Source: Methylobacterium symbioticum
GTDB lineage: Bacteria > Pseudomonadota > Alphaproteobacteria > Rhizobiales > Beijerinckiaceae
Assembly: GCF_902141845.1 (NCBI RefSeq)
Contig: NZ_CABFPH010000014.1
Span: 1-64,000, forward strand
Reading direction: 5' to 3'
DNA length: 64,000 bases
The translations under genes were made by a program, and so were the position numbers. Positions 16,635 through 25,903 of the stretch are shown one piece after another. The notes beneath the pieces are model-generated. The model worked only from the letters and a program-made list of their open reading frames with translations. It was not told the DNA's origin and ran no database searches. Each line of letters opens with the position of its first letter. Positions within the stretch are counted from its first letter, which is position 1.

Positions 16635-17644
16635 CAGTGGTACCCCGCTTCCGCCGTGACCTTGCCGCGGAACAGCCAGTACACGTAGGCTGTGTAGGCC
16701 AGGACCAGGGGCACCAGCACCGCCGCGCCGTAGAGCAGGAAGCCCTGCGATTTCGGATGCGTCGCCGCCTGCCAGATCGTGACGCTCGGCGGCACGATGT
16801 ACGGCCACATGCTGATGCCGAGCCCGACATAGGACAGCAGGAAGAAACCGAGCGCGCAGAGGAAGGGCGTGACCTCCTCCCGCCGCCCTAGGGCCTGGGC
16901 GAAGCGCCACGCCAGGAGCCCGACCAGGATCGGCACCGGCGCGCCGACGAACAGGCCGGGCAGGCCGAGCCAGCGGGCGCGAAAGGGCGCGCTGATCGCC
17001 AGCGTCGTCGCCGAGACCACGGCGATGAGGACCAGCGTCGCCACCGCCAAGGGCTTGGCGAGGTTATACGCCCGGATCTGCAATTCGCCGCTGGTCTTCC
17101 AAATCAGCCAGCAGGCCCCGAGCAGGCCGTAGCCTACGACGAGCGCGAAGCCGGTCAGCACAGAGAACGGCGTCAGCCAGTCCCACCAGCCGCCCGCATA
17201 GGCCCGGCCCTCGATCCTGATGCCCTGGACGAAGGCGCCGAGCGCGATCCCCTGGCAGAAGGCGGCGACGAAGCTGCCCCAGGAGAAGGCACGGTCCCAC
17301 CACAGCTGCCCGCGCGGCGTCGCCATGCGGAAGCGCATCTCGAAGGCGACGCCCCGGAACACCAGCGCCAGCAGCATCAGGATCAGTGGCATGTACAGGG
17401 CGGGCAGGATCGTGGCGTAGGCCAGCGGAAACACCGCAAACAACCCGCCGCCGCCCAGCACGAGCCAAGTCTCGTTGCCGTCCCAGACGGGGGCGACCGA
17501 GTTCACCATCACGTCCCGCTCGGCCTTGCCGCGCACCGCCGGGAACAGGATGCCGAGCCCGAGATCGAACCCGTCCATCGCCACGTAGAGAAACACGGCG
17601 GTGGCGATGAGGATCGCCCAGATGAGGGTTAGATCGAGGTCCAT
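16634..17644 (-). CDS. cydB: Cytochrome bd ubiquinol oxidase subunit II
   Basis: The 336-residue membrane protein has about eight to nine hydrophobic helices. It opens with the CydB pattern (LTLIWAILIATAVFLYVAMDGFDLGLGILFP) and contains GNETWLVLGGGG near residue 55. It pairs with CydA, and the complex reduces O2 with quinol without pumping protons. It is 12 bases downstream of cydA. The location between tsd and sulfide genes suggests a sulfide- or cyanide-resistant terminal oxidase. Confidence 0.92.
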   Translation of the reverse strand: MDLDLTLIWAILIATAVFLYVAMDGFDLGLGILFPAVRGKAERDVMVNSVAPVWDGNETWLVLGGGGLFAVFPLAYATILPALYMPLILMLLALVFRGVAFEMRFRMATPRGQLWWDRAFSWGSFVAAFCQGIALGAFVQGIRIEGRAYAGGWWDWLTPFSVLTGFALVVGYGLLGACWLIWKTSGELQIRAYNLAKPLAVATLVLIAVVSATTLAISAPFRARWLGLPGLFVGAPVPILVGLLAWRFAQALGRREEVTPFLCALGFFLLSYVGLGISMWPYIVPPSVTIWQAATHPKSQGFLLYGAAVLVPLVLAYTAYVYWLFRGKVTAEAGYH

Positions 17645-17656
17645 GACAGCCTCCCC

Positions 17657-19081
17657 TCACTCGGCCGGTTGCAGGTGCGCGTCACCGGCGAGTGCCGGCG
17701 CCGGAGTAATGCCCGCCGTGCGGACCGGCTGGCCGACGGGCGGGCCGGATTCGTGCGGTCGCGGGGTCTGGTTGAACAGGTGGAACAGGTACCAGATGCC
17801 CGCCCCGAACACCGCGAAGTAGACCAGCGCGAAGGCCGCGAGGGAGGCCGCCACGGCGGGGGCGGCGATGGGTGAGACGCTGTCGGCGGTGCGCAGCAGG
17901 CCGTAGACCGTGAAGGGCTGGCGGCCGGTTTCCGTCACCACCCAGCCCGCCGTCACCGCGATCAGCCCCGAGGGGCCCATCGCCACGGCGAAGCGGTGCA
18001 GCCAGGGCGTCTCGAACAGGCGGCCCTTGTACCGCAGAAACAGCGACCACAGGCCGAGGCCGATCATCAGCATGCCGAGCCCGACCATCACCCGGAAGGC
18101 CCAGAACACCAGCGGCAGGTTGGTCGGCCACGTGTCGCGCGGCAGGTCCTTCAGGCCCGTGACCTTCGCGTTCAGATCATGCGCGAGATAGAGGCTGGCG
18201 AGGCCCGGGATGCCGATCTCGTATTTGGTCTCGGCGGCCTGCGCGTCCGGCCAGCCGAACAGAATCGAGGGCGCGCGGGTCACGCTGTCGAAGTGGCCCT
18301 CCATCGCCGCGACCTTGGCGGGCTGGTGGTGGTAGCTGTTCCCGCCGTGCAGGTCGCCGAGCACCAGTTGCACCGGGGCGACGATCGCCGCCATCCACAT
18401 CGCCATGGAGAACATCAGCCGGGCGCGGGGATTGGTCCGGTCGCGCAGCAGGTGCCACGCGCCGACCGCGCCGACGATCATCGCCGTCGTCAGATAGGCC
18501 GCCGTCACGGTGTGGGCGAAGCGGTAGGGGAAGGACGGGTTGAAGATCACCGCCGTCCAGCTCTCCGGCACGAACCGGCCGTCGGCATCGAGCGAGTAGC
18601 CCGCGGGCGTCTGCATCCAGGAATTGGCGGACAATATCCAGAAGGCCGAGAGCAGCGTGCCGCCCGCGACGAGGCAGGTCGCCAGGAAGTGCAGGCGGGG
18701 GCCCACCCGCTCCATCCCGAACAGCATCACCCCGAGGAAGCCCGCCTCCAGGAAGAAGGCGGTCAGCACCTCATAGCCGAGCAGCGGCCCGAGCACGGGA
18801 GCGGTCTTGTCCGAGAAGACCGACCAGTTGGTGCCGAACTGGTAGCTCATCACCAGCCCCGACACGACGCCCATGGCGAAGGCTACGGCGAAGACCTTCA
18901 GCCAGTAGCGGTAGGTGTCGAGATAGACTGGCTTGTCGGTGGCGAGCCAGAAGGCTTCCAGCACCGCGAGATAGCTCGCCAGCCCGATGGTGAAAGCCGG
19001 GAACAGGAAGTGCCAGACGACCGTGAAGGCGAACTGACTGCGGGCGAGGTCGAGCGCGCTCGGGAGATGGTTGGCCAGCAT
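17657..19081 (-). CDS. cydA: Cytochrome bd ubiquinol oxidase subunit I
   Basis: The start at 19081 ([19 protein letters not shown]) is the normal CydA start; in-frame codons upstream to 19186 do not look coding. The 474-residue protein has about nine helices, the early heme-ligand His in VVWHFLFP near residue 22, and the conserved GRQP motif near residue 390. The Q-loop is short, as in the cyanide-insensitive (CIO) branch. It catalyses quinol oxidation with heme b and d, and is followed by cydB and the DUF2474 peptide. Confidence 0.93.
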   Translation of the reverse strand: MLANHLPSALDLARSQFAFTVVWHFLFPAFTIGLASYLAVLEAFWLATDKPVYLDTYRYWLKVFAVAFAMGVVSGLVMSYQFGTNWSVFSDKTAPVLGPLLGYEVLTAFFLEAGFLGVMLFGMERVGPRLHFLATCLVAGGTLLSAFWILSANSWMQTPAGYSLDADGRFVPESWTAVIFNPSFPYRFAHTVTAAYLTTAMIVGAVGAWHLLRDRTNPRARLMFSMAMWMAAIVAPVQLVLGDLHGGNSYHHQPAKVAAMEGHFDSVTRAPSILFGWPDAQAAETKYEIGIPGLASLYLAHDLNAKVTGLKDLPRDTWPTNLPLVFWAFRVMVGLGMLMIGLGLWSLFLRYKGRLFETPWLHRFAVAMGPSGLIAVTAGWVVTETGRQPFTVYGLLRTADSVSPIAAPAVAASLAAFALVYFAVFGAGIWYLFHLFNQTPRPHESGPPVGQPVRTAGITPAPALAGDAHLQPAE

Positions 19082-19231
19082 CCGTGGGCGCTGCCTTTGG
19101 CGGGAATGGGGACATCCGGGAGGCCCGCCATGGACCGTACCGAACCAAGCATGCCGCCGGAATGTCGCCCCGCCTTCATATGCCACAGCTCGGGCGTGTC
19201 AATACAAGTTTATGATGCGAAGACCTACTCG

Positions 19232-19247
19232 ATATGAATTTGCATAT
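19232..19247. promoter_or_regulatory. Inverted repeat upstream of the peroxiredoxin operon
   Basis: ATATG-AATTTG-CATAT forms a 5+6+5 palindrome 63 bases before the peroxiredoxin start. Size and symmetry fit an ArsR-family operator, and an ArsR gene is the second gene of this operon. A loosely similar sequence lies at 27118-27146 before soxX. Confidence 0.55.
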
Positions 19248-19310
19248 TGACCGGCATCGTAGCGAGGTCCACGGTGCTGACCACACTGTTGAAACGTCGA
19301 GAGTTGTTCC

Positions 19311-19970
19311 ATGAGTATCGAAACCGACACCGATCCGCCCGTGCCGCCGCCCGCCTGCCCGCCGATCATCGGCGACGTCGCGCCGAACTTTCGCGCGCGG
19401 ACGACGATGGGCCCGCGGACGCTCGCCTCGTATCGCGGACGCTGGCTGGTGTTCTTCTCCCACCCGGCCGACTTCACCCCCGTCTGCACCAGCGAGTTCG
19501 TCGCGTTCGCCCAGGCCTACGAGGCCTTTCGGGACACCGACTGCGACCTGCTCGCCCTGTCCGTCGACAGCCTTTCCTCCCACTTGGCCTGGAAGCACAG
19601 CATCGAGCAGCGTTTCGGCGTGCGGGTGCCATTCCCTATCGTCGAAGATCCCGCCATGGGCATCGCCCGGGCCTACGGCATGCTGCCGGCTGGCTCGACG
19701 TCGAGCGCCACCGTCCGGACCACGTTCGTCATCGATCCTGAAGGCATCGTGCGGGCGCTGGTCGCCTACCCGCTGACGGTGGGCCGCAGCATCGCCGAGA
19801 TCCTTCGGCTGGTGCAGGCGCTCCAAGCCTGCGACGCATCGGACGTCTCGACGCCGGAGGGATGGCAACCCGGCGACCAGGTGCTTGTGAACCCGCCTCT
19901 GACGAGCGACGAGATCGCCCAGCCAGGCGCTGCGGGGCAGGACTGGTACTACCGCTTGGGAAGCCTGTGA
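19311..19970 (+). CDS. 1-Cys peroxiredoxin (Prx6 type)
   Basis: The 219-residue cytoplasmic protein has the peroxiredoxin active site PADFTPVC (Pro52, Thr56, peroxidatic Cys59) and the long C-terminal arm of the Prx6 group (ending DWYYRLGSL). It reduces H2O2 and organic or sulfur peroxides. No clear resolving Cys sits near the C-terminus. It forms an operon with the following ArsR gene (TGATG overlap) and probably protects against peroxides or polysulfide stress in this sulfur locus. Confidence 0.85.
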   Translation: MSIETDTDPPVPPPACPPIIGDVAPNFRARTTMGPRTLASYRGRWLVFFSHPADFTPVCTSEFVAFAQAYEAFRDTDCDLLALSVDSLSSHLAWKHSIEQRFGVRVPFPIVEDPAMGIARAYGMLPAGSTSSATVRTTFVIDPEGIVRALVAYPLTVGRSIAEILRLVQALQACDASDVSTPEGWQPGDQVLVNPPLTSDEIAQPGAAGQDWYYRLGSL

Positions 19971-20356
19971 TGGCCTCCGGCACGGACGAGGCGACGGCGA
20001 TCCTGATCGCCGACCTGCTCAAGGTCGCCGCCAACCCGAACCGGCTGCGCATCCTGTATCTCCTGGCGGAGGGAGAGCGATCCGTCTCTGAGATCGAGCA
20101 GCAGCTCGGCATCCGCCAACCAACGCTGTCGCAGCAGCTCGGGGAGCTGCGCAACGCTGAGGTCGTGGCCACGCGGCGCGAGCACAAGGTGGTGTTCTAC
20201 AGCCTGAGCGACGCCCGCATGCAGGCCCTCCTCGACGCGTTCGACGACATCCTGATCGCGGGTCGACCGCGGAGAAGCTTGCCTGCGCGCAGCCCGGATG
20301 CGCGAGCGCGGGCGCTCGGCCAAGCGGCGATGTTCGGTCAGGTCGGAGAACCTTGA
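19970..20356 (+). CDS. ArsR/SmtB-family repressor lacking cysteines
   Basis: The 128-residue protein contains a winged HTH at about 20-85 (RLRILYLLAEGERSVSEIEQQLGIRQPTLSQQL) closely resembling BigR/SqrR-type regulators. Unlike the two other ArsR proteins in the window it has no Cys at all, so thiol-based persulfide sensing of the BigR type is not possible. The start codon overlaps the peroxiredoxin stop. It probably autoregulates the operon from the inverted repeat at 19232; the inducer is unknown. Confidence 0.75.
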   Translation: MASGTDEATAILIADLLKVAANPNRLRILYLLAEGERSVSEIEQQLGIRQPTLSQQLGELRNAEVVATRREHKVVFYSLSDARMQALLDAFDDILIAGRPRRSLPARSPDARARALGQAAMFGQVGEP

Positions 20357-20489
20357 CGGACGCTGTCGCTCCGTTCCTAGCGCCGCTCGCTGGCGCTGGC
20401 GCGCCGCTCCGAACACGTGCCTCACGGTCCGGAACCCTAGCTGTCGGCTGAGGGCATGCGATTGAGCCCGCATCGTCGACGCACAGCGA

Positions 20490-20516
20490 GCGGCGCCGGG
20501 ACAAAGCCGGCGCCGC
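20490..20516. terminator. Bidirectional hairpin between arsR and sqr
   Basis: GCGGCGCCGG and CCGGCGCCGC form a perfect 10-bp stem around a 7-base loop. It sits between the convergent arsR gene and the sqr fusion gene, 7 bases from the sqr stop. No long T run follows. Confidence 0.55.
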
Positions 20517-20522
20517 TTAGCT

Positions 20523-22199
20523 TCAGGCGGCTGCCTTCTCCGGCTTAGCCATCCATTCGCGTCCCTTGAGCATGGCCTTCCAGTAGATTGGAGGCAGCAT
20601 CCGCTCCTTCAGGAGCCATGCGAGGTGGCTCGGCTTCGTCCCGTCGATCAGCCATGCGGGGAAGCTCGGCATGAGCTTGCCGCCGTAGCCGAACTCCGCG
20701 AGCAGGATCTTACCTCGCTCGACCGTGAGCGGACACGAGCCGTAGCCGTCGTAGGCGACCTCGGCCCCGCGCAGGTGGCCCATCTCGACGAGGAGGTTGT
20801 GGGCCACCACGGGCGCCTGCTTGCGCGCGGCGGCGGCGGTCTTGGCGTTGGGCGCGTTGCAGGCGTCGCCGAGCGCGTAGACCTCGGGGAAGCGACGGTG
20901 TCGCAGGCTCCCGGGGTCCACATCGACCCAGCCGGCGGCATCGGCCAGGGGCGAGACGCGGACGAAGTCGGGCGCCTGCTGCGGCGGGACGACGTGGATC
21001 ATGTCGAAGCCGGTCTCAACCGTCTCGCTGCCGCCCTCCTCCGTCTTGCGCGAGAACCACGCGCGCCGAGCCGGACCGTCGATCCGGGTCAGGGTGTGAT
21101 TGAAATTCAGGTTCGCGTCGTAGCGCTTCACGTAATTCATCAGGGCCGGGACGTATTCCTTCACGCCGAACAGGACTGGACCGGCATTGTAGAGCTCGAC
21201 CGCGATGTCCCCGAGCCGCCCCTGCCGCAGCCAGTGGTCGGCGGAAAGGTACATCGCCTTCTGCGGGGCGCCGGCGCACTTGATCGGCATCGGCGGCTGC
21301 GTGAAGACGGCGCGGCCCGCCCGCAGGTTCCGCACGAGGTCCCAGGTGTAGGGGGCGAGGTCGTAGCGGTAGTTCGAGGTGACCCCGTTCCGCCCGAGGG
21401 TTTCGGCGAGCCCCTCGATGCCGGCCCAGTTCAGCTTGAGGCCGGGCGCGACCACGAGGCGGTCGTAGCGCACCACCCGGCACCCTTCCAAGATTACCGC
21501 CTTGCGCTCGGGCTCGAAGGCCGCAACCGCCGCCTTGATCCAGCGCACGCCGTTCGGGATCAGGGAAGCCATGGTCCTGGCCGTGGCGGCGGGCTCGAAC
21601 ACTCCGCCGCCGACCATCGTCCAGCCCGGCTGGTAATAGTGCACGTCCGCCGGATCGATGACGGCGATGTCGAGGTCGGGTTTGCGCGCCTTCAGGCTCG
21701 CCGCGACGGCGATGCCGCCGGCCCCGCCGCCGACGACGACCACACTGTGGAACTGGTCGGCGTGCTCAGTAGGAACCCGGCCGCCTGCCGCGATGCGCCG
21801 GACGACGCCGCTCAGTTCGTATCCGGCCGCCTTGGTGGCAGCCAGGATGTCCGGAAGCGGCCGCGCAGCTGCCGCCTCGCCGAGCGCCCACAGCGTCGCG
21901 GAGCGGGTTCCGGTGCGGCAGAAGGCGAGCACCGGCTTCGGCAGGGCCGCGAGCTCGCCGCGGAAGGCCATCACATCCCCATCCGTCACCTTGCCCGACG
22001 TGACGGGTAGGTACCGCGCCTCCAGGCCGGCCGCACGCGCGGCGGCCTCCAACTCCGAGAAGCCCGGCTGGTCGCCGCCCTCGCCATCGGGGCGGTTGCA
22101 GATCACCGCCCGGAAGCCCGACTCGGCCGCCGCCGCGAGATCGGAGGGAGCGAGCTGACCCGTCACCGACAGGTCCGGGGAGAGGCGTTTGACGTCCAT
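20523..22199 (-). CDS. sqr: Sulfide:quinone oxidoreductase fused to N-terminal DUF442 phosphatase-like domain
   Basis: The 558-residue protein has two parts. Residues 1-140 match the BLH/DUF442 dual-specificity-phosphatase-like domain with the HCX5R-type loop FCRTGTRS (Cys94, Arg99). Residues 150-550 are a flavoprotein with the FAD site VVGGGAGG at 156-162, the SQR Cys regions IKCAGAP and GDACNAPN, and the quinone-side C-terminus. SQR oxidises sulfide to persulfide or polysulfide and feeds electrons to quinone. It is divergent from the sulfite exporter operon. The fusion is also known from bigR-type loci, where it supplies sulfide removal. Confidence 0.88.
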   Translation of the reverse strand: MDVKRLSPDLSVTGQLAPSDLAAAAESGFRAVICNRPDGEGGDQPGFSELEAAARAAGLEARYLPVTSGKVTDGDVMAFRGELAALPKPVLAFCRTGTRSATLWALGEAAAARPLPDILAATKAAGYELSGVVRRIAAGGRVPTEHADQFHSVVVVGGGAGGIAVAASLKARKPDLDIAVIDPADVHYYQPGWTMVGGGVFEPAATARTMASLIPNGVRWIKAAVAAFEPERKAVILEGCRVVRYDRLVVAPGLKLNWAGIEGLAETLGRNGVTSNYRYDLAPYTWDLVRNLRAGRAVFTQPPMPIKCAGAPQKAMYLSADHWLRQGRLGDIAVELYNAGPVLFGVKEYVPALMNYVKRYDANLNFNHTLTRIDGPARRAWFSRKTEEGGSETVETGFDMIHVVPPQQAPDFVRVSPLADAAGWVDVDPGSLRHRRFPEVYALGDACNAPNAKTAAAARKQAPVVAHNLLVEMGHLRGAEVAYDGYGSCPLTVERGKILLAEFGYGGKLMPSFPAWLIDGTKPSHLAWLLKERMLPPIYWKAMLKGREWMAKPEKAAA

Positions 22200-22219
22200 G
22201 GCTAGATCCTCATCTGATA

Positions 22220-22252
22220 GATTTATATTATGAGTTGCGATTTCTATAAATC
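22220..22252. promoter_or_regulatory. Perfect inverted repeat in the sqr/tauE divergent promoter
   Basis: GATTTATA (22220-22227) and TATAAATC (22245-22252) are perfect 8-bp arms separated by 17 bases in an AT-rich gap. It lies 21 bp from the sqr start and about 160 bp from tauE. It is a likely operator for a BigR/SoxR-type repressor controlling both units. Confidence 0.65.
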
Positions 22253-22414
22253 ATACGTTGACCTCCACCGCAAGAAGGTCCACCAGTGACGAAAGCGACG
22301 ATCCTTTCATTTTGTTTTTTTATTAAATGAATGACAGTCGGGATCGGGGCTTGCCGGCCGCCGACCGGCTCGACCGGTCGTCGACAAGGCCCCTGGACGC
22401 GGAGGTCACCGCCG

Positions 22415-23200
22415 ATGAATGCGCTTCCCGCCATCTTGTCCGGCTCAGGGGTCGGCTTCACGCTCGGACTCATCGGCGGCGGCGGCTCGATCCTGGCGAC
22501 GCCGCTTCTGCTGTACGTGGTCGGCATGGCCCAGCCGCACCTCGCCATTGGAACCGGCGCTCTGGCGGTCGCGGCCAACGCGTTCCTGACCCTCGTCGGG
22601 CACGCCAGGTCCGGCAACGTGCGTTGGCGCTGCGCCGTCGTGTTCGCCGGAGTCGGCATCCTTGGCGCCCTCGTCGGCTCGACGTTCGGCAAGGCGGTCG
22701 ACGGCCAGCGCCTGCTCTTCCTCTTCGCGATGCTGATGGTCGTCGTGGGCATCCACATGCTGCGGGGTCGCAAGGTTCAGAGTGGAACCTCGGAGCCTGT
22801 CGGATGCGGTCCGGTACCGAGTTGGAAGGTCGTGGCCGTCGCCTTCGCGGTCGGGGTCCTGTCGGGCTTCTTCGGGATCGGCGGCGGGTTCCTGATCGTG
22901 CCGGGCCTCGTCTTCGCCACCGGCATGCCGCTGATCACTGCGGTCGGCACCTCGCTGCTCGCCGTTGGTGCCTTCGGCCTCGCCACAGCAACGAATTACG
23001 CCCTGTCCGGAATGGTCGATTGGGCCGTCGCCGGGGAATTCATCGCCGGCGGCCTCGTCGGCGGTTTCTTGGGTATGCGGCTGGCCAACCGGCTCTCTGG
23101 CTACAAGGGCGCGCTCGACACGGTATTCGCCACCGTCATCTTCGGTGTCGCCGGCTACATGCTCTACCGCAACGCCGGCGCTTTCGCCGCGACGCCTTGA
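22415..23200 (+). CDS. TauE/SafE sulfite exporter (first copy)
   Basis: The 261-residue inner-membrane protein starts at 22415 (MNALPAILS). It has about eight helices and two repeated GIGGG-type turns (LGLIGGGGSILATPLL near residue 20, SGFFGIGGGFLIVPGL near residue 150), the TauE/SafE signature. It is thought to export sulfite or other sulfur oxyanions. It is the first gene of a DUF2892-persulfide dioxygenase-YeeE operon and is paralogous to the gene at 39490. Confidence 0.88.
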   Translation: MNALPAILSGSGVGFTLGLIGGGGSILATPLLLYVVGMAQPHLAIGTGALAVAANAFLTLVGHARSGNVRWRCAVVFAGVGILGALVGSTFGKAVDGQRLLFLFAMLMVVVGIHMLRGRKVQSGTSEPVGCGPVPSWKVVAVAFAVGVLSGFFGIGGGFLIVPGLVFATGMPLITAVGTSLLAVGAFGLATATNYALSGMVDWAVAGEFIAGGLVGGFLGMRLANRLSGYKGALDTVFATVIFGVAGYMLYRNAGAFAATP

Positions 23201-23274
23201 CCGTCGCCGAGGCGGGCGCCCGGTGCCGCACCCGCTTCGATGACCACCGGACGGCACCTTTCAGGAAAACCGCC

Positions 23275-23487
23275 ATGACCCCCAATGTCGGTAGCATCGA
23301 TCGCATCCTGCGCCTCGTCGTCGGCCTTCTGATCGCAGGCCTGGGCTACACGATGCTCGCCGGAGTCTGGGCCCTTGCCGCCGTCGGCATCGGCGCCGTG
23401 ATGGCGTTGACCGCCCTCGTCGGGTTCTGCCCAGCCTACACGATCCTAGGGATCAACACCTGCCGACGCCGGCTTCCCGGCGCGTGA
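23275..23487 (+). CDS. DUF2892 (YgaP-like) two-helix membrane protein
   Basis: The 70-residue protein has two hydrophobic helices with the family pattern MTPNVGSIDRILRLVVGL, then FCPAYTILGINTC. DUF2892 is the membrane part of YgaP rhodaneses and occurs alone in sulfide-oxidation operons. The two Cys near the C-terminus (residues about 52 and 63) are conserved. It is likely a membrane partner for sulfur transfer or transport. Confidence 0.85.
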   Translation: MTPNVGSIDRILRLVVGLLIAGLGYTMLAGVWALAAVGIGAVMALTALVGFCPAYTILGINTCRRRLPGA

Positions 23488-23524
23488 CCCCACCCGTCCA
23501 AGGACGACCGACAGGAGACAAGCA

Positions 23525-24424
23525 ATGACCGAAGCCCGTGGCCCCGAACCCGTCATCCAAGCCTTCTTCGACGAGCCCACCAACACGGTGAGCTACATCG
23601 TGGCCGATCCCGAGACGAAGCAGGCGGCCTTCATCGATCCGGTGCTCGACTACGATCACAACGGCGGCAGCGTCGACACTCGCTCCGTTGAGGCGATGCT
23701 GACGGCCGCCGACGAGGCGGGCTACACGGTGGTCTGGACGCTGGAAACCCACGCGCACGCCGACCACCTCTCCGGCTCGCCCTACGTGAAGGCCAAGACC
23801 GGCACGAAGATCGGCATCGGCGAGCACATCAAGGAGGTCCAGAAGATCTTCCGCCCGGTCTTCAACGCCACCGACCTAAAGACCGACGGCAGCGATTTCG
23901 ACCACCTCTTCGTGGACGGCGAGACGTTTGCCATCGGCAATCTCGCCGTCGAGGTGCTGTACACGCCAGGCCATACGCCGGCTGACATCTGCTACCGCAT
24001 CGGCGGCCACGTCTTCGTCGGCGATACGCTGTTCATGCCCGATTTCGGTACCGCGCGGGCCGACTTCCCCGGCGGCGACGTGCGCACCCTCTATCGCTCG
24101 ATCCGCAAGTTGCTGGCCCTGCCTCCGGCGACGGTGCTTCACCTCTGCCACGACTACAAGGCGCCGGGCCGCGACGTGTACGCCTGGGAGACCACGGTCG
24201 GCGAGCAGCGCGAGCGCAACGTTCATGTGAAGGAGGGCGTGAGCGAGGAGGAGTTCACCGCCATGCGCACCGCCCGGGACGCGACGCTGGCTGCGCCGCG
24301 CCTTCTGCTGCCGTCGATCCAGGTCAATATCCGCGCCGGCAAGTTCCCCCCGGCCGAGGCGAACGGCGTTCGTTACCTGACCATTCCGGTCAAACTGAAA
24401 GGCGGAGCGGAATTGGGCGTTTGA
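23525..24424 (+). CDS. blh: Persulfide dioxygenase-like MBL-fold hydrolase (Blh/ETHE1 type, first copy)
   Basis: The 299-residue cytoplasmic protein carries the metallo-beta-lactamase motif THAHADH (His76, His78, Asp80, His81) and TPGHTPADICY near residue 145. The family oxidises glutathione persulfide to sulfite and GSH. In bigR operons it follows sqr-derived persulfide formation, so sulfite made here would leave through TauE. GGAG lies upstream (CAGGAGACAAGC). A second copy is at 38558. Confidence 0.85.
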   Translation: MTEARGPEPVIQAFFDEPTNTVSYIVADPETKQAAFIDPVLDYDHNGGSVDTRSVEAMLTAADEAGYTVVWTLETHAHADHLSGSPYVKAKTGTKIGIGEHIKEVQKIFRPVFNATDLKTDGSDFDHLFVDGETFAIGNLAVEVLYTPGHTPADICYRIGGHVFVGDTLFMPDFGTARADFPGGDVRTLYRSIRKLLALPPATVLHLCHDYKAPGRDVYAWETTVGEQRERNVHVKEGVSEEEFTAMRTARDATLAAPRLLLPSIQVNIRAGKFPPAEANGVRYLTIPVKLKGGAELGV

Positions 24425-24457
24425 CAGGGCTCATCGGTATTGGGCGTACCTGAGCCG

Positions 24458-25501
24458 ATGATGGACCTCCTGCCTGCGCATCTCCTCCGGGCGGCCCTCG
24501 GCCTCGTGCTGGGTGCCGTGCTCGGGATGGTCGCGCGCCGGGGGCGGTTCTGCACGTTGGGCGCCATCGAAGATGCCGTCTATGCGCGCGACACGCGCCG
24601 CGCCCGGGCATGGTTGCTGGCCACCGGCATCGCCGTGGTGGGCACGCAGCTTTTGGAATCCGAATTCGGTCTCGACCTCGCCCGGTCGATCTATGCGGGG
24701 CCGCGCTTCGAATGGGGCGCGATGATCCTCGGCGGAACGATGTTCGGCTTCGGCATGGCGCTCGTCGGCACCTGCAGCTTCGGCGCGTTGCTGCGGCTCG
24801 GCGGGGGAGATCTGCGCGCCCTCCTCGTCCTCCTCGTGCTCGGCCTCTCGGCCTACATGGCGATCAGCGGCGTGACAGCCTTTCTGCGCGTGACGCTCAC
24901 CGCACCGCTCAGCCTCGATCTCGGTAGCCAGCGGCTCGGGGCCTTGTTGAAGCTGGATCAGACCGGCCGCGTGGCCTTCAGCGTCATTGCAGGCATCGGC
25001 TTCTGCCTCGTGGCGCTGACGGGCAAAGACTTCCGTCGGACTCAGCGGCTCCTCATCGGCGCCATCGCCATCGGGCTCGTCATCGTCGCCGGGTGGTGGA
25101 CGAACGGGAGCGCGGGTTTCGACGAGTTCGAAACCCGGGCGGTCGGCTCCTTCAGCTTCGCACGGCCGGTCGGCGATACCCTCCTCTATGCCATGCTCGC
25201 GAGCGGCACGCGGATCGATTTCGGCGTGGCCTCGGTCCTCGGCGTCGTGCTCGGGTCCTTCGCGGCGGCGCGCGCTGCGGGTGAATTTCACTGGGAGGCG
25301 CCCGATGATGCCCGCGAGGTGAAGCGCCACCTGCTCGGCGCCTTCCTGATGGGCACCGGCGGCGTCACGGCGCTGGGCTGCACCATCGGCCAGGGATTGA
25401 GCGGGCTTTCGACGCTGTCGGTCGGCTCGATTCTCGCCCTCGGCGCGATCCTCGTCGGGGCTCGCGCGGGGCTCTACTACCTCGTGGACCGGCACACTTG
25501 A
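24458..25501 (+). CDS. YeeE/YedE (TsuA-like) transporter, full-length
   Basis: The 347-residue membrane protein begins at 24458 (MMDLLPAHLL). It has about nine helices and three typical Cys regions: RRGRFCTLGAIED near residue 32, LVGTCSFGALLRLG near 108, and LGCTIGQGLSG near 310. YeeE/TsuA transporters import thiosulfate or related sulfur through chains of Cys. It is the last gene of the tauE-blh operon. The second operon at 40296-41189 encodes the same kind of transporter as two half-size proteins. Confidence 0.85.
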   Translation: MMDLLPAHLLRAALGLVLGAVLGMVARRGRFCTLGAIEDAVYARDTRRARAWLLATGIAVVGTQLLESEFGLDLARSIYAGPRFEWGAMILGGTMFGFGMALVGTCSFGALLRLGGGDLRALLVLLVLGLSAYMAISGVTAFLRVTLTAPLSLDLGSQRLGALLKLDQTGRVAFSVIAGIGFCLVALTGKDFRRTQRLLIGAIAIGLVIVAGWWTNGSAGFDEFETRAVGSFSFARPVGDTLLYAMLASGTRIDFGVASVLGVVLGSFAAARAAGEFHWEAPDDAREVKRHLLGAFLMGTGGVTALGCTIGQGLSGLSTLSVGSILALGAILVGARAGLYYLVDRHT

Positions 25502-25513
25502 GGGTTTCGCCGG

Positions 25514-25873
25514 TTACGGTGTCCGTCCGTTGCAGAATGCGCGGTGCAGGGCGGCGATGATCTCGCGAACCTCGGGCCGGGCCAGCGCATAATAGATGTT
25601 CTTGCCGTCACGGCGGGCCTCGACGAGATCGTCGGCCCGTAACCGAGCCAGTTGCTGGGACACGGCCGGTTGCCGCAGATTCAGCAATTGCTCCAGTTCC
25701 GAGACCGAGCGCTCGCCCTCGACCAGCAGACAGAGGATGACGAGGCGCGCCTCGTGCCCGAGGGCTTTGAGCAGTTCGCTGGCATCGCGGGCATTGGCCA
25801 GCAACAGATCCAGGTCGAGGCTGCCCGGGGCCTCGACGCTCGTCACCGGTTGCGCCTGTTGCAACGGCATCAT
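25514..25873 (-). CDS. soxR: ArsR-family persulfide-sensing repressor of sox (SoxR/BigR type)
   Basis: The 119-residue winged-HTH protein has the two Cys of the BigR/SqrR/SoxR group, Cys48 in VILCLLVEGE and Cys114 in HRAFCNGR. These form a disulfide or tetrasulfide bridge with reactive sulfur and release DNA. It follows soxS on the minus strand, giving the soxR-soxS arrangement divergent to the main sox operon, as in Paracoccus. It probably represses sox and its own unit. Confidence 0.82.
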   Translation of the reverse strand: MMPLQQAQPVTSVEAPGSLDLDLLLANARDASELLKALGHEARLVILCLLVEGERSVSELEQLLNLRQPAVSQQLARLRADDLVEARRDGKNIYYALARPEVREIIAALHRAFCNGRTP

Positions 25874-25903
25874 CCCACCCTTTTCCTCGCCGCCCGAAGC
25901 CCG

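Noticed and set aside
22327..23487. 386-codon + strand frame ending in the DUF2892 protein
   Set aside because: The first 316 codons are a shifted reading of TauE; only 23275-23487 is coding.
24431..25495. 354-codon minus-strand frame opposite the YeeE gene
   Set aside because: Charged, repetitive composition without motifs; the + strand frame has clear membrane helices and Cys motifs.
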